DNA of 64,000 nucleotides from Bin18 sp965200355 (GTDB taxonomy: Bacteria; Desulfobacterota; Binatia; Bin18). A program made the translations under genes and the position numbers. Position 1 is the stretch's first letter, and each line of letters starts with the position of its first letter. Location: the NCBI GenBank assembly GCA_965200355.1, contig OZ241351.1:3410001-3474000 (forward strand), written 5' to 3'. The notes under the pieces are model-generated. The model was not told the DNA's origin, made no database searches, and saw nothing but the letters and a program-made list of their open reading frames with translations. Of the stretch, positions 50,497 to 60,318 are shown piece after piece.

Positions 50497-51249
50497 CTAT
50501 GGGGTACGAATCTGACGAAGGCGCTCATAGAGTACGATGGCACCAGCAACAGAAACGTTCAGGGAAGACACCCGTCCTTCCATCGGTATTGAGACTAAGG
50601 CATCACAGGTGCTCTGGACGAGTCGGCGCATTCCCTTCCCTTCTCCACCCAGAACGAGGGCGACTTTTCCACGCATATCGAGATCATACACTGTGGAGGT
50701 TGCCCGCGGATTGAGTCCGACAATCCAGAAATTCGCTTGTTTTAAGGCGATGAGGGCAGACTGTAAATTGCCAACTCGGCAGAGAGGAAGATAGGCCGTA
50801 GCCCCGGCTGCTGCTTTTTCAACACTCGCCGAGAGTGGTGCAGAACGTCGCCTCGTCAGTATCACACCGCCAACTTTCGCTGACTCTGCTGTTCTCAGCA
50901 GCGCTCCAAGATTCCGAGGGTCCACTATTTCATCAAGGACCAGAATACAGTCTATCGCGTTCCGTATCAGGTCAGTCAGGCCAGCATACTGAAACGGACG
51001 CATCCGAGCGGCGATTCCTTGGTGATTTCCTCCATGTGTCAGGGTATCGAGGAAGGTCGCAGATTGGTATTGAATGGGGATGTGAAGCTGTCGGGCATAT
51101 TGAATGATACTCTCTGTTTTCTGCAATCGGAGAGTGTATATGGTCTCGATTGCTCCAGGCTGTGTTCGGAGGTACTCGTCGAGAGGACGGAGTCCGTATA
51201 GGACACGCGATTTACAGTGTCCTATATTTCTTCTAGGATTTCGTTTCAT
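50497..51249 (-). CDS. rlmB: 23S rRNA (guanosine-2'-O)-methyltransferase RlmB (TrmH family)
   Basis: A 250-residue SpoU/TrmH methyltransferase. The N-terminal substrate-binding part has VLYGLRPLDEYLR and GNHQGIAARM. The C-terminal knotted domain has VLDEIVDPRNLGALLRTAES, VLGGEGKGMRRL and SIPMEGRVSSLNVSVAGAI, the three TrmH motifs. The RlmB assignment (Gm2251 in the P loop) is by overall resemblance; other TrmH members are possible. The ATG at 51249 shares a CATG with the divergent lptF start; a TTG at 51255 is an alternative. Confidence 0.85.
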   Translation of the reverse strand: MKRNPRRNIGHCKSRVLYGLRPLDEYLRTQPGAIETIYTLRLQKTESIIQYARQLHIPIQYQSATFLDTLTHGGNHQGIAARMRPFQYAGLTDLIRNAIDCILVLDEIVDPRNLGALLRTAESAKVGGVILTRRRSAPLSASVEKAAAGATAYLPLCRVGNLQSALIALKQANFWIVGLNPRATSTVYDLDMRGKVALVLGGEGKGMRRLVQSTCDALVSIPMEGRVSSLNVSVAGAIVLYERLRQIRTP

Positions 51250-51250
51250 G
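51247..51250. other. Overlapping divergent start codons (CATG)
   Basis: The ATG of lptF (51248-51250, plus) and the likely ATG of rlmB (51249-51247, minus) lie in the same four-base palindrome. If both starts are right, each gene's ribosome-binding site and promoter must lie in the other's coding sequence. Confidence 0.55.
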
Positions 51251-52426
51251 GGCAAAATTCTGACACGCTATATCTTCCTCGAAATTGCTCTACCCTTCTG
51301 TCTCAGTTTGCTGATCTTTACCTGCATTTTATTCACAACTCGTATCCTAGAGCTCGTTGATTTAGTCATCAGTCGAGGCGTATCGGTCTTACATATTAGT
51401 AAAATGCTGTTCTTCGTTCTGCCTTCTTTTCTCGAAGTGACCGTACCGATGGCCTTCCTTCTTGCCATTCTGTGGGGATTTGGCCGCCTCTCAACCGACA
51501 GAGAAATCATGGCGCTGAAGAGTTGCGGTATCAGCTTGTCTCAAATATCCCTACCCCTGTCTCTCCTGACAGTGGTTCTTTTAGTGCCCTCTTTTTTCCT
51601 CACGCTGGCTGTCCGTCCGTGGAGCAACTCCGGACTCGACCGAGTATTCTACGATGTTTCGAGAACACGGGTAACCGCGGGCTTAAAAGAAAAGACATTC
51701 AACAGTGAATTTTCAGGTCTGGTTATCTATGCGGAAGAAATTGAACCACCAGGGACGGTTCTGAAGGGGATCATGATAGCAGATAGTCGGACTCCAGACA
51801 GAAAAGATACCATCTTTGCGCATGATGGTCTCATTGTTCCCAGCGCTGAAGGCAATCTGTTGACCCTACGCTTAAGTAAGGGGACTGTGCATAGCATGCA
51901 GCAAGTAGAAAAGGGCCATCAGACCACGCATTTTTCTGTCTATGATGTGACTTTGGATACGGCCGCCCTCCTCGCTCACGTGCGCCAGCCGAACCATAGC
52001 CCCAAAGATATGACGATAGCGGAGCTCCTCCACCGTTTGTCTCAAGTCCAAGAATCATCTTCACAATATCATAAAGCACTGGTTGAATTTCATCGCCGCT
52101 TTGCCCTCCCGTTTGCGTGTGTGGTTTTTAGTCTGGTCGCCTTTCCTCTCAGCGTGCGCACGACGTGGGCCTTTCGTTCGGTTGGATTTGGCATCAGCCT
52201 CGGTATTATCCTGCTCTACTATCTGCTGCTTACTGCCGGGGAGGCGTTTGGAGAAAGAGGGGTACTCCCTCCTGCAATTGCCCTGTGGATACCGAATGGC
52301 GTCTTAGGTGTTCTCGGCGTCTATCTCTTCTCTCGGGTGACGCAAGAGAAACCTTTCTTTCCTCTCTTGACTTGGTTGTCTCAATGCTTTTCCAAGCGTC
52401 CCCTGTCCTCTTTCGTTACCCCATGA
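51248..52426 (+). CDS. lptF: LPS export ABC transporter permease LptF
   Basis: A 392-residue inner-membrane permease of the LptB2FG extractor. Three N-terminal helices (residues ~15-35, ~50-72, ~95-120), a periplasmic beta-jellyroll, and three C-terminal helices are visible. YIFLEIALPF at the start and FALPFACVVFSLVAFPLSVR after the periplasmic domain are family-typical. The ATG at 51248 matches the usual N-terminus; the frame opens upstream within rlmB. It pairs with lptG, 15 nt downstream. The preceding ribosome-binding site is weak. Confidence 0.9.
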   Translation: MGKILTRYIFLEIALPFCLSLLIFTCILFTTRILELVDLVISRGVSVLHISKMLFFVLPSFLEVTVPMAFLLAILWGFGRLSTDREIMALKSCGISLSQISLPLSLLTVVLLVPSFFLTLAVRPWSNSGLDRVFYDVSRTRVTAGLKEKTFNSEFSGLVIYAEEIEPPGTVLKGIMIADSRTPDRKDTIFAHDGLIVPSAEGNLLTLRLSKGTVHSMQQVEKGHQTTHFSVYDVTLDTAALLAHVRQPNHSPKDMTIAELLHRLSQVQESSSQYHKALVEFHRRFALPFACVVFSLVAFPLSVRTTWAFRSVGFGISLGIILLYYLLLTAGEAFGERGVLPPAIALWIPNGVLGVLGVYLFSRVTQEKPFFPLLTWLSQCFSKRPLSSFVTP

Positions 52427-52441
52427 CGCCGATACAGGTTT

Positions 52442-53536
52442 ATGAGTCAAGCCAGCCTTCCTTTTCCTTCTCGACTCATCGCGGCCTATCTGTGCAAAGA
52501 GTTTATTCGCCTCTTTTCATTCTGTCTTGTTCTTTTTCTCGGACTTTCGCTGCTGGTTGATTTTTTTGACCGTTTTAATAGCTTCGTCAAATACGGAGCG
52601 TCCCTCTCCGCTATAGGGAGCTATTTTCTTTTCAAATTGCCCCTCTTTGTCACCCAAGCTGTCCCGGCCGCGGCACTCGCCGGGTCGCTGCTGAGCCTCG
52701 GAATGCTCACCCGCCATAAGGAACTCCAGGCACTCAAAGCCTGTGGGGTGAGTACCTGGCAGATGGCAGCGCCCCTCCTCTTATCCGCCGGTGTCTTAAG
52801 TCTCGGTGGATGGGTATGGAACGAGCAGGTCGTTCCATACGCCTTTCACAAGTCTCGCTATATCAATACCGTGGAGATTAAAGGCAAAACCTTCAAAGGG
52901 CTCTTTCAGACGCGGGGGTTCTGGTATCATGGAACGGATGGGTTCTACCATATTGACCATTTTGATTCACGCCACAATATCCTTTCCGGTCTCACTATTT
53001 ACACCCTGAGTGAGGAGTTTCAGGTGCAGGCTTTGACAAAGATTGCTCAGGCATCTTGGCGAGACGGAAGATGGTATTTTGAAGGAGTCCAGGAGAGCCC
53101 GCTAGAGCGCAGGGGGGTGCATCATTCGTCCCCACCATCTCCTCTCCTCAAGGAAACGCCAGCAGACTTCTCCCTGGTTGCCATGAAATCCGAAGAGTTT
53201 TCATCACAGGCACTCAGAGATTATATCGCCGACCTCCAGCAAAAAGGGCTTGATACGACAGAGTATCAAGTAGACCTCAAACTCAAGGGGGCCATCCCTT
53301 TTGCGACATTTGTTATGACACTATTAGGGGCGGCACTTGCGATACCCGGCGCAAAGCAGCTGACTGTACCCGCAGCGCTCGCTTCGGCGCTCCTTGTCGG
53401 ATTTGGCTACTGGGTCTTTCTCGCTCTCACCGTTTCTCTCGGTAACGGTGGGATTCTTCCTCCGACCCTCTCGGCTTGGCTCGCCAATGGGACGCTCAGC
53501 TTAGTCGGTATCTATTGCCTTCTCGGTATTGACTAA
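52442..53536 (+). CDS. lptG: LPS export ABC transporter permease LptG
   Basis: A 364-residue partner of LptF with the same 3 TM + periplasmic jellyroll + 3 TM layout. Typical segments are LIAAYLCKEFIRLF, LTRHKELQALKACGVS (coupling helix to LptB) and ALRDYIADLQQKGLDTTEY. It extracts LPS from the inner membrane for passage along LptA/C to LptD. The stop is only 15 nt from the converging rpsI stop. Confidence 0.92.
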   Translation: MSQASLPFPSRLIAAYLCKEFIRLFSFCLVLFLGLSLLVDFFDRFNSFVKYGASLSAIGSYFLFKLPLFVTQAVPAAALAGSLLSLGMLTRHKELQALKACGVSTWQMAAPLLLSAGVLSLGGWVWNEQVVPYAFHKSRYINTVEIKGKTFKGLFQTRGFWYHGTDGFYHIDHFDSRHNILSGLTIYTLSEEFQVQALTKIAQASWRDGRWYFEGVQESPLERRGVHHSSPPSPLLKETPADFSLVAMKSEEFSSQALRDYIADLQQKGLDTTEYQVDLKLKGAIPFATFVMTLLGAALAIPGAKQLTVPAALASALLVGFGYWVFLALTVSLGNGGILPPTLSAWLANGTLSLVGIYCLLGID

Positions 53537-53551
53537 TTGACCGATGAAAGC

Positions 53552-53950
53552 TCACCGCTTTGAATACTGAGGACGTTTCCGCGCCTTATGCCGGCCATAC
53601 TTCTTCCGCTCAACTTCTCGTGAGTCACGGGTAATAAATCCTTCTTTTTTCAGGAGGGGCCGAAAGTCTGGGTTGGCTTTGAGAAGGGCGCGAGTAATCC
53701 CGTGGCGAATAGCAGCAGCTTGGGCCGAGTTCCCCCCCCCTTGGACATTGGCCTTGACATCATATTGGTCTTCCGTTTGTGTCACAATGAGTGGCTGCCG
53801 CGCAATCATGCGGATCGCCTCACGGCCAAAGTATTCGTCAAGAGATTTTTTGTTGACTGTGCAATGTCCTTCCCCAGGAAGAAGGCGCACTCTGGCAATC
53901 GCAGTTTTTCGTTTTCCAGTTCCCCAACATTCTAATTGATTCTCAGCCAT
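53552..53950 (-). CDS. rpsI: 30S ribosomal protein S9
   Basis: A 132-residue protein with GTGKRKTAIARVRLLPGEGH, NVQGGGNSAQAAAIRHGITR and the C-terminal KKYGRHKARKRPQYSKR tail that touches P-site tRNA. Downstream partner of rplM. Confidence 0.96.
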   Translation of the reverse strand: MAENQLECWGTGKRKTAIARVRLLPGEGHCTVNKKSLDEYFGREAIRMIARQPLIVTQTEDQYDVKANVQGGGNSAQAAAIRHGITRALLKANPDFRPLLKKEGFITRDSREVERKKYGRHKARKRPQYSKR

Positions 53951-53989
53951 ACAAAGCGCCTTCTTTCTCTCTATTCTTGGCCCTACTCG

Positions 53990-54424
53990 CTATCTGGCGA
54001 TTGGCATCTGGGCAGCATGTGGGTGCGATGCGTCAGGATAGATTTTTAATTTCTTGACCAATTTACGTCCAAGGGCATTCTTTGGCAGCATTCCTGTCAC
54101 CGCCTTTTTCAGGATGTATTCAGGAGACGCGGTAATCAGCTGTTCCGCAGACCGCTGCCGTATACCGCCCGGGTATCCCGTATGGTGGTAGTATTGTTTA
54201 TCTTGGAGCTTCTTTCCCGTCAGTTTCACATGGCGCGCATTAATGACGACAATAAAATCTCCATTGTCAGTATGGGGCGAAAAGGCTGGATTTCTCTTGC
54301 CGCGTAAGGCACTCGCGAGGGTGCTAGCCAGGCGTCCAACGGTTTGGTCTTTCGCATCTACGAGATACCAATGCCGTGCCGGAATCACTTGCTTCTGGGG
54401 TAATGTTTGCGTTTCTTTCTTCAT
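53990..54424 (-). CDS. rplM: 50S ribosomal protein L13
   Basis: A 144-residue protein with RHWYLVDAKDQTVGRLASTL, VINARHVKLTGKK and MLPKNALGRKLVKKLKIYPD. The ATG at 54424 is preferred; an in-frame GTG three codons upstream is possible. Just after tRNA-Asp. Confidence 0.96.
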   Translation of the reverse strand: MKKETQTLPQKQVIPARHWYLVDAKDQTVGRLASTLASALRGKRNPAFSPHTDNGDFIVVINARHVKLTGKKLQDKQYYHHTGYPGGIRQRSAEQLITASPEYILKKAVTGMLPKNALGRKLVKKLKIYPDASHPHAAQMPIAR

Positions 54425-54458
54425 AGGTCGCACTACCTTTAACGACAGGTATGGGGGA

Positions 54459-54536
54459 TGGCGGGGCCGACGAGACTCGAACTCGCGACCTCCGGCGTGA
54501 CAGGCCGGCGTTCTAAACCAGCTGAACTACGACCCC
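54459..54536 (-). tRNA. tRNA-Asp (anticodon GTC)
   Basis: A 78-nt gene with encoded CCA (54459-54461) and discriminator G. Acceptor GGGGTCG/CGGCCCC with one G-T pair, anticodon stem CCGGC-CTGTCAC-GCCGG. Confidence 0.95.
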
Positions 54537-54542
54537 ACCATA

Positions 54543-54614
54543 TGGGCGGTATCCGATTTGAACGGATGGCCCTCGGCTTGTAAGGCCGATGCTCTTCCTC
54601 TGAGCTAACCGCCC
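54543..54614 (-). tRNA. tRNA-Val (anticodon TAC)
   Basis: A 72-nt cloverleaf 6 nt upstream of tRNA-Asp: acceptor GGGCGGT/ACCGCCC, anticodon arm CGGC-CTTACAA-GCCG, no encoded CCA. The 96-nt gap to lon shows nothing clear. Confidence 0.95.
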
Positions 54615-54710
54615 CTCCATACAAGGACGAAAGAGACTAACGAGCCTTACTCCAAACGAGGATATGGTCTCTACCACTGCTCCCTTTTCCGGTCAATCCC
54701 CTCATATTCA

Positions 54711-57158
54711 TTAATGTGTCACGATCTCGGTTGACTCCGTTGGATCAGGTGTATCGGAAGAGTAGAGGGGCTCTTCCTCAATCACGGCCTCATTCTTTGC
54801 GAGAAACTCGTCGGGCTTGGCAAGGACGAGCGCATTGCGGAGCACTGCGTCGAGATGGTCAACAGGTTCGACCTGAACCGCACGCAAGATATTCGCCGGA
54901 ACTTCCTGCAGGTCTTTTTCATTGTCAGTTGGGATGAGTATCCTGGTTATCCCGCCACGATGGGCAGCGAGTATCTTCTCCTTGAGACCGCCAATGGGGA
55001 GCACACGACCACGTAGCGTAATTTCTCCGGTCATAGCGGTATCATGTCGAACCGGAATTTTTGTCAGTGCTGATACCAGGCAGGTTGCCATCGTCACACC
55101 GGCTGATGGACCATCCTTTGGGATAGCGCCTTCTGGAATATGAATATGCACGTCGATATTCTGGTAAAAATCCTTGTCGAGCCCTAACTCATCCGCACGA
55201 GAGCGGACATAGCTCATCGCCGCCAGGGCTGATTCTTGCATCACATCGCCAATTTTCCCAGTAATAGTCAATTTCCCTTTCCCAGGGACAATGGTCACCT
55301 CAGTGGCAAGCAGTTCACCCCCCATATCCGTCCAGGCCAATCCGGTGACGACCCCAATTTTGTCTTCCTGCTCTGTCTTACTCATCCGATATCGGGCCGG
55401 CCCCAGGTATTTTTCGAGGCGTTTCTGATTGAGTCGCACATGGGTATCTTTGCCCTTTTTGACAACTTCTACGGCGACCTTTCGACAGAGTGTCGCCAGC
55501 TCTCGCTCGAGATTTCTGACTCCAGATTCTCGCGTGTAAGAGCGTACCACGGTAGACAGCATACGGTCAGAACAGGTGATATTGCGCTCAGTCAAGCCGT
55601 TAGCCTCACGTTGCTTTTTGAATAAGAAGTGCTTCGCGATATTTAATTTTTCCCACTCGGTGTAACCAGGAATTCGAATGATCTCCATACGATCCTGGAG
55701 GGGGCGTGGAATCCGTTCAAGGGTATTGGCCGTGCAGATAAAGAGAATTTTTGACAGATCGTAATCCACGTCCAGGTAATGGTCGTTGAAGGTCGTGTTC
55801 TGTTCTGGATCAAGGACTTCCATCAATGCAGCGGACGGATCCCCCCGAAAATCGGTTGACATCTTGTCGATCTCATCAAGGAGAAAAACCGGATTTCCTG
55901 ACCCCGCTTTTTTCATTCCTTGGATGATTTTCCCTGGCATTGCTCCGATATAGGTCCGTCGGTGTCCCCGGATTTCTGCCTCATCGCGTACTCCACCGAG
56001 GGAGATACGCACAAATTCCCGGTCCGTCGAGCGGGCAATAGATTTTCCCAAGGATGTTTTCCCTACTCCCGGAGGGCCAACAAAACAGAGAATCGGACCT
56101 TTCAACTCGCCGACGAGACTTTGGACGGCAAGATATTCCAGGATGCGTTCTTTGACCTTCTCCAGGCCATAATGGTCTTCGTCTAAAATTTTTTCTGCAT
56201 CTTGGATGTCCAGCTTATCTTCTGTGTATTCATACCAGGGAAGGACGAGCAGCCAGTCAATATAGTTTCGCACAACCGTCGCCTCGGCAGACATCGGCGA
56301 CATCATCTTCAGCTTCTTGATCTCTTTTTCTACTTTATCCCGCGCCTCTTGAGACAGCTTCTTTTGCCGGATTTTTTCTTCGAGCTCCTGCAATTCGTTC
56401 TTGAATTCGTCTTTTTCTCCGAGCTCTTTTTGAATGGCCCGCATTTGCTCGTTGAGATAGTATTCTTTCTGGGTCTTTGCCATTTGTTTTTTGACCCGGT
56501 TGCGTATCCTGCGCTCTACTTCAAGTATCTCAATCTCAGAGCGCGTAAAGCTCAGCACTTTCTCCAGTCGGTCAGCGGGATCGATTGTTTCAAGCAGGGT
56601 CTGTTTATCCTCCAGTTTAATCCCCAGGTGGGCAATAATGGTATCGGCAAGGCGGGACGGGTCATCAAGCGCCGAGACCGACATAATCATCTCAGGGGGA
56701 ATTTTCTTATTCAGACGAACATAGCTCTCAAACGCCGTATTCACGCTTTTCACCAACGCGTCGATCTCGGCTTGTCGTTGGGACGTTTCTTCAACCTCTT
56801 CAACGTCAGCCCAGAAGAAGTCATTCTGCTCGACATACTGGACGACCTGTCCGCGCTGTTTCCCCTCAACCAACACCTTTACGGTCCCGTCTGGCAGCCG
56901 GAGGAGCTGCACAACATGCCCAATGGTCCCCATGGTATAAATATCATTGGCAACCGGGTCGTTGACTTTCGCATTACGCTGCGTTGCGAGAAAAATCAGT
57001 TTATCGCCGGCAACTGATTCTTCGAGCGCCTTAATCGACTTCTGCCGTCCCACAAAGAGAGGAACGACCATATGAGGAAAAACAGTAATGTCCCGTAACG
57101 GTAAAAGCGGTAGACGCACGACCCCTCCTTTTTCCGATCTCTCTTTATTATTTGTCAC
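54711..57158 (-). CDS. lon: ATP-dependent protease La (Lon)
   Basis: An 815-residue LonA serine protease. In order: an N-terminal LON substrate-binding domain (LPLLPLRDITVFPHMVVPLF), a long coiled-coil helical region, the AAA+ module with Walker A GPPGVGKTSLGKS and Walker B FLLDEIDKM, and the protease domain with the catalytic Ser in PKDGPSAGVTMA and Lys in the GGLKEKILAAHR region. It degrades damaged and regulatory proteins. It follows clpX by 37 nt. Confidence 0.97.
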   Translation of the reverse strand: MTNNKERSEKGGVVRLPLLPLRDITVFPHMVVPLFVGRQKSIKALEESVAGDKLIFLATQRNAKVNDPVANDIYTMGTIGHVVQLLRLPDGTVKVLVEGKQRGQVVQYVEQNDFFWADVEEVEETSQRQAEIDALVKSVNTAFESYVRLNKKIPPEMIMSVSALDDPSRLADTIIAHLGIKLEDKQTLLETIDPADRLEKVLSFTRSEIEILEVERRIRNRVKKQMAKTQKEYYLNEQMRAIQKELGEKDEFKNELQELEEKIRQKKLSQEARDKVEKEIKKLKMMSPMSAEATVVRNYIDWLLVLPWYEYTEDKLDIQDAEKILDEDHYGLEKVKERILEYLAVQSLVGELKGPILCFVGPPGVGKTSLGKSIARSTDREFVRISLGGVRDEAEIRGHRRTYIGAMPGKIIQGMKKAGSGNPVFLLDEIDKMSTDFRGDPSAALMEVLDPEQNTTFNDHYLDVDYDLSKILFICTANTLERIPRPLQDRMEIIRIPGYTEWEKLNIAKHFLFKKQREANGLTERNITCSDRMLSTVVRSYTRESGVRNLERELATLCRKVAVEVVKKGKDTHVRLNQKRLEKYLGPARYRMSKTEQEDKIGVVTGLAWTDMGGELLATEVTIVPGKGKLTITGKIGDVMQESALAAMSYVRSRADELGLDKDFYQNIDVHIHIPEGAIPKDGPSAGVTMATCLVSALTKIPVRHDTAMTGEITLRGRVLPIGGLKEKILAAHRGGITRILIPTDNEKDLQEVPANILRAVQVEPVDHLDAVLRNALVLAKPDEFLAKNEAVIEEEPLYSSDTPDPTESTEIVTH

Positions 57159-57195
57159 CCTTGAATACCATGCCGCTGCCTCCCGAGTCAGGTCG

Positions 57196-58449
57196 TCAGG
57201 CGCTCTCGGCCGTCGCCTTTTGGTACATCACAATAGGCGGGACATTGCGTGACACCACTTCTTCGGAAATGAGGACTTCTTTGATATTCGGCTGCGAGGG
57301 GATATCATACATGATATCCATCATGATGTTTTCCATAATGGCGCGGAGTCCACGAGCGCCGGTTTTTCTGTCCAACGCCTCACGAGCAATCGCAGTCAGC
57401 GCGCCTTCAGTAAAGCGCAGGTGGACATTCTCCAATTCAAAGAGCTTCTGGTATTGACGAACGAGTGCATTTTTTGGCTCGCGCAAGATTCGGACTAGGG
57501 CCTGGTCGTCTAGCTCCTTGAGCGTCGCGAGTACCGGCAGACGGCCGATGAATTCCGGGATCATGCCGAATTTCAGCAGGTCTTCTGGTTGCACCTCCGT
57601 GAGTAGACTGCTCCCTCTCCGGCTGGTGCTCCGGACCTCTGCCCCAAACCCCAGGCTCTTTCCCCCAATTCGTCGTTGAATAACGTCTTCCAGACCAACA
57701 AACGCACCCCCACAGATAAAGAGGATATTCGTCGTATCAACCTGGACAAACTCTTGTTGCGGGTGTTTGCGGCCTCCTTTTGGCGGGACGCTCGCGACCG
57801 TCCCCTCAATAATCTTGAGTAAAGCCTGTTGGACGCCCTCACCGGAAACATCTCGCGTAATCGAAGGATTATCACCTTTTCGGGCGATCTTATCGATCTC
57901 ATCGATATAGACGATGCCCTTCTGACATTTCTCGACATCATAGTCAGCATTTTGTAAGAGGCTTAAAACGATATTCTCAACATCCTCCCCAACATATCCG
58001 GCCTCGGTCAGGCTGGTTGCATCTCCGATTGTAAAAGGAACCTGGAGGAAACGAGCCAAAGTTTGGGCCAGGAGGGTTTTCCCTGATCCCGTCGGACCCA
58101 GAAGAAGAATATTAGACTTTTGCAGTTCAACCTCACTGGTCATCAACTGTGCATCAACGCGTTTGTAATGATTGTGGACGGCAACCGAGAGGATTTTTTT
58201 TGCTTGCTCCTGTCCGATAACGTATTGGTCCAGAACACGCTTTATCTCAGCCGGTTTTGGGACGGCTGAGGAGGCGGCCAATGTGTCTTCTTGGTCACAC
58301 TCTTCCGCGATAATATCGTTACACAGGTCTATACATTCGTCGCAGATATAGACCGTCGGGCCCGCGATCAATTTGCGGACCTCATCCTGACTCTTGCCAC
58401 AAAAAGAGCATACCAAATTTCCGGGACGATCATCGCCATTTCTTGGCAT
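57196..58449 (-). CDS. clpX: ATP-dependent Clp protease ATP-binding subunit ClpX
   Basis: A 417-residue AAA+ unfoldase. It has an N-terminal zinc domain (CSFCGKSQDEV then YICDECIDLC), Walker A LLGPTGSGKTLLAQ, Walker B IVYIDEIDKIA, and an LGFGAEV loop equivalent to the IGF loop that docks on ClpP. The ATG at 58449 is chosen because AGGAGG lies 5 nt upstream; an in-frame start at 58473 is weaker. clpP is not adjacent. The 214-nt gap to tig carries a small GCGCGA/TCGCGC stem (58507-58525) and no gene. Confidence 0.97.
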   Translation of the reverse strand: MPRNGDDRPGNLVCSFCGKSQDEVRKLIAGPTVYICDECIDLCNDIIAEECDQEDTLAASSAVPKPAEIKRVLDQYVIGQEQAKKILSVAVHNHYKRVDAQLMTSEVELQKSNILLLGPTGSGKTLLAQTLARFLQVPFTIGDATSLTEAGYVGEDVENIVLSLLQNADYDVEKCQKGIVYIDEIDKIARKGDNPSITRDVSGEGVQQALLKIIEGTVASVPPKGGRKHPQQEFVQVDTTNILFICGGAFVGLEDVIQRRIGGKSLGFGAEVRSTSRRGSSLLTEVQPEDLLKFGMIPEFIGRLPVLATLKELDDQALVRILREPKNALVRQYQKLFELENVHLRFTEGALTAIAREALDRKTGARGLRAIMENIMMDIMYDIPSQPNIKEVLISEEVVSRNVPPIVMYQKATAESA

Positions 58450-58663
58450 ATTTCCTCCTGGAATCGCTTTCATCCAGTCCGCTAGAAGGAGACATGCTCC
58501 AGGTTAGCGCGAGGCCCCTTCGCGCGGAAGAGGAAACGGTATCCATGCGAACTCACCTGTCCGTGCAACTACCCGCTATTATGGTGGTACAGAGTTGAGG
58601 AGCGTTCATCTTTCAGTCCAATCGAACAGGGAGGAGCAAAAGGTTCTTCCCCGAGGGTTCATA

Positions 58664-59986
58664 CTAATCGTTTTCCTCGGCACCAGCAACGTCTTCTTGG
58701 ACCACTCGGATATGAGCCTTCCCCACAACTGCCTGAAGTGCCTTTTCCCTGCACAGCCGCCCTTGTAGCATCTGACGATTCGTCGGATCAGCGTAGAATG
58801 TCCCAATCTGCTGTCGCTGTTCGACACTCGCCGCTTCAAGATTTTCGATCTTCACATCAACCTCTTCCTCCGTACTTGTGATATCGAGTTGCTCCACGAG
58901 TGCATCGAGGAGCAGGGTCGTCTCAATTTGCCGCTTTGCCCGCAGGGAAAGGTCCTCACGTATCGACTCAGGAATAGTCGGGTCATCAAAGCTGACCTTG
59001 CTCCCCCTCTGCATGCCCAACTCAGCGAACAACTGTTGCGCTTGTTCACGAATAAGGCCAGGGGGGACAGCAAAGGGATTCTTATTGAGTATTTGGCTCA
59101 GCACAGCGTCACGCATTCGCCCTTCGGCTGTCCGCTCCGCCATCTGTTCCATATTCTCCCGAATCTTGGCGCGTAATTCTTCAAGGGTATCACACTCTCC
59201 ATGGTCTTTCACAAATTCATCGTCTAGCAGAGGCACTTCTTTGCTCGCCATATCGTGTATAGTGACGTGAAAGTCAGCAGTAGGAATAGCCCCATGCCGA
59301 CTAGTCTCTGTCTCTTGAGACCCTTGGGGCAATGGGAGCGAAAATTCAACAGTCTGTCCTTTCTTGGTGCCAACGATCTGCTCTTGGAACCCAGGCAGGA
59401 GCGACTCTTTGCCCATCTCGACCAATCGGCTTTTTCCTTCGAGACCCGGAAGGGCTCGCCCGTTCTGTACGGCTCGGTAGTCCAGGGTGACAACGTCTCC
59501 CAACTCAACTCGGTCTCGGTCCGTTACGGGGTGAAGCTGCGCAAAGGAATCAGCGAGGCGTGCTAAAGACTCGTCAACCTCTTTTTCCGTTACTGACGCG
59601 AGCACCTTATCAACCGCTATGCCCTCGTAATCAACATGCTTGACTTCAGGCTTCGTCTCAATAGTCGCGGAATAACAGAAAGGGTTTCCCGCAACCAAGC
59701 GCTCAGTCACAATCTGAGGCTTGGTTACAATAGCAATTTTGTGCTCCTCTATTGCTTTGGTAAGAGACTCCTCAACCAGGGAGGAACTCACTTCCGCCGC
59801 AATCTCTTCTCCAAAGCGACGTTCAATCACCTGCCTTGGCACTCGCCCAGCCCGAAAGCCTTTCAGCCGGACACGGTTTTGGTAGGTTCGATACGCTTTC
59901 TCCAGCCCAGCCTGAACTTGATCCGCAGGAATCTCAAAAGCGATTTTTTTCTGAACCGCGCTCAGTTCCTCAATCGAAATTTTCAT
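58664..59986 (-). CDS. tig: Trigger factor
   Basis: A 440-residue ribosome-bound chaperone and peptidyl-prolyl isomerase. The ribosome-binding tail loop (VRLKGFRAGRVPRQVIERRF) is at residues ~38-57, an FKBP-like domain is central (residues ~160-250), and the C-terminal arm is helical. Usual partner of the downstream Clp/Lon proteases. It begins 61 nt after tRNA-Leu. Confidence 0.96.
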   Translation of the reverse strand: MKISIEELSAVQKKIAFEIPADQVQAGLEKAYRTYQNRVRLKGFRAGRVPRQVIERRFGEEIAAEVSSSLVEESLTKAIEEHKIAIVTKPQIVTERLVAGNPFCYSATIETKPEVKHVDYEGIAVDKVLASVTEKEVDESLARLADSFAQLHPVTDRDRVELGDVVTLDYRAVQNGRALPGLEGKSRLVEMGKESLLPGFQEQIVGTKKGQTVEFSLPLPQGSQETETSRHGAIPTADFHVTIHDMASKEVPLLDDEFVKDHGECDTLEELRAKIRENMEQMAERTAEGRMRDAVLSQILNKNPFAVPPGLIREQAQQLFAELGMQRGSKVSFDDPTIPESIREDLSLRAKRQIETTLLLDALVEQLDITSTEEEVDVKIENLEAASVEQRQQIGTFYADPTNRQMLQGRLCREKALQAVVGKAHIRVVQEDVAGAEEND

Positions 59987-60047
59987 GCAGCAGCAACCTA
60001 TTTGTGGATATTAGCGGAGATATTCATATACCCATATAAGACAGGTA

Positions 60048-60132
60048 TGCGAGAGGGGGGACTTGAACCCCCATCCGCTTCAAGCGGACTAGATCCTAAG
60101 TCTAGCGCGTCTGCCAATTTCGCCACTCTCGC
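60048..60132 (-). tRNA. tRNA-Leu (anticodon TAG)
   Basis: An 85-nt class II tRNA: acceptor GCGAGAG/CTCTCGC, anticodon stem CTAGA-CTTAGGA-TCTAG, long variable arm, no encoded CCA. Confidence 0.95.
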
Positions 60133-60150
60133 ATAGGTCTTCGCCGAAGG

Positions 60151-60226
<76 letters not shown>

Positions 60227-60318
60227 ATGGGCACCATAACTACTATTCCTAGTGATGGCAACCGGAGCCATAACGGCGATTATCAGAAGAATGTCATACG
60301 CTGGGATAGGAGGGGCAA

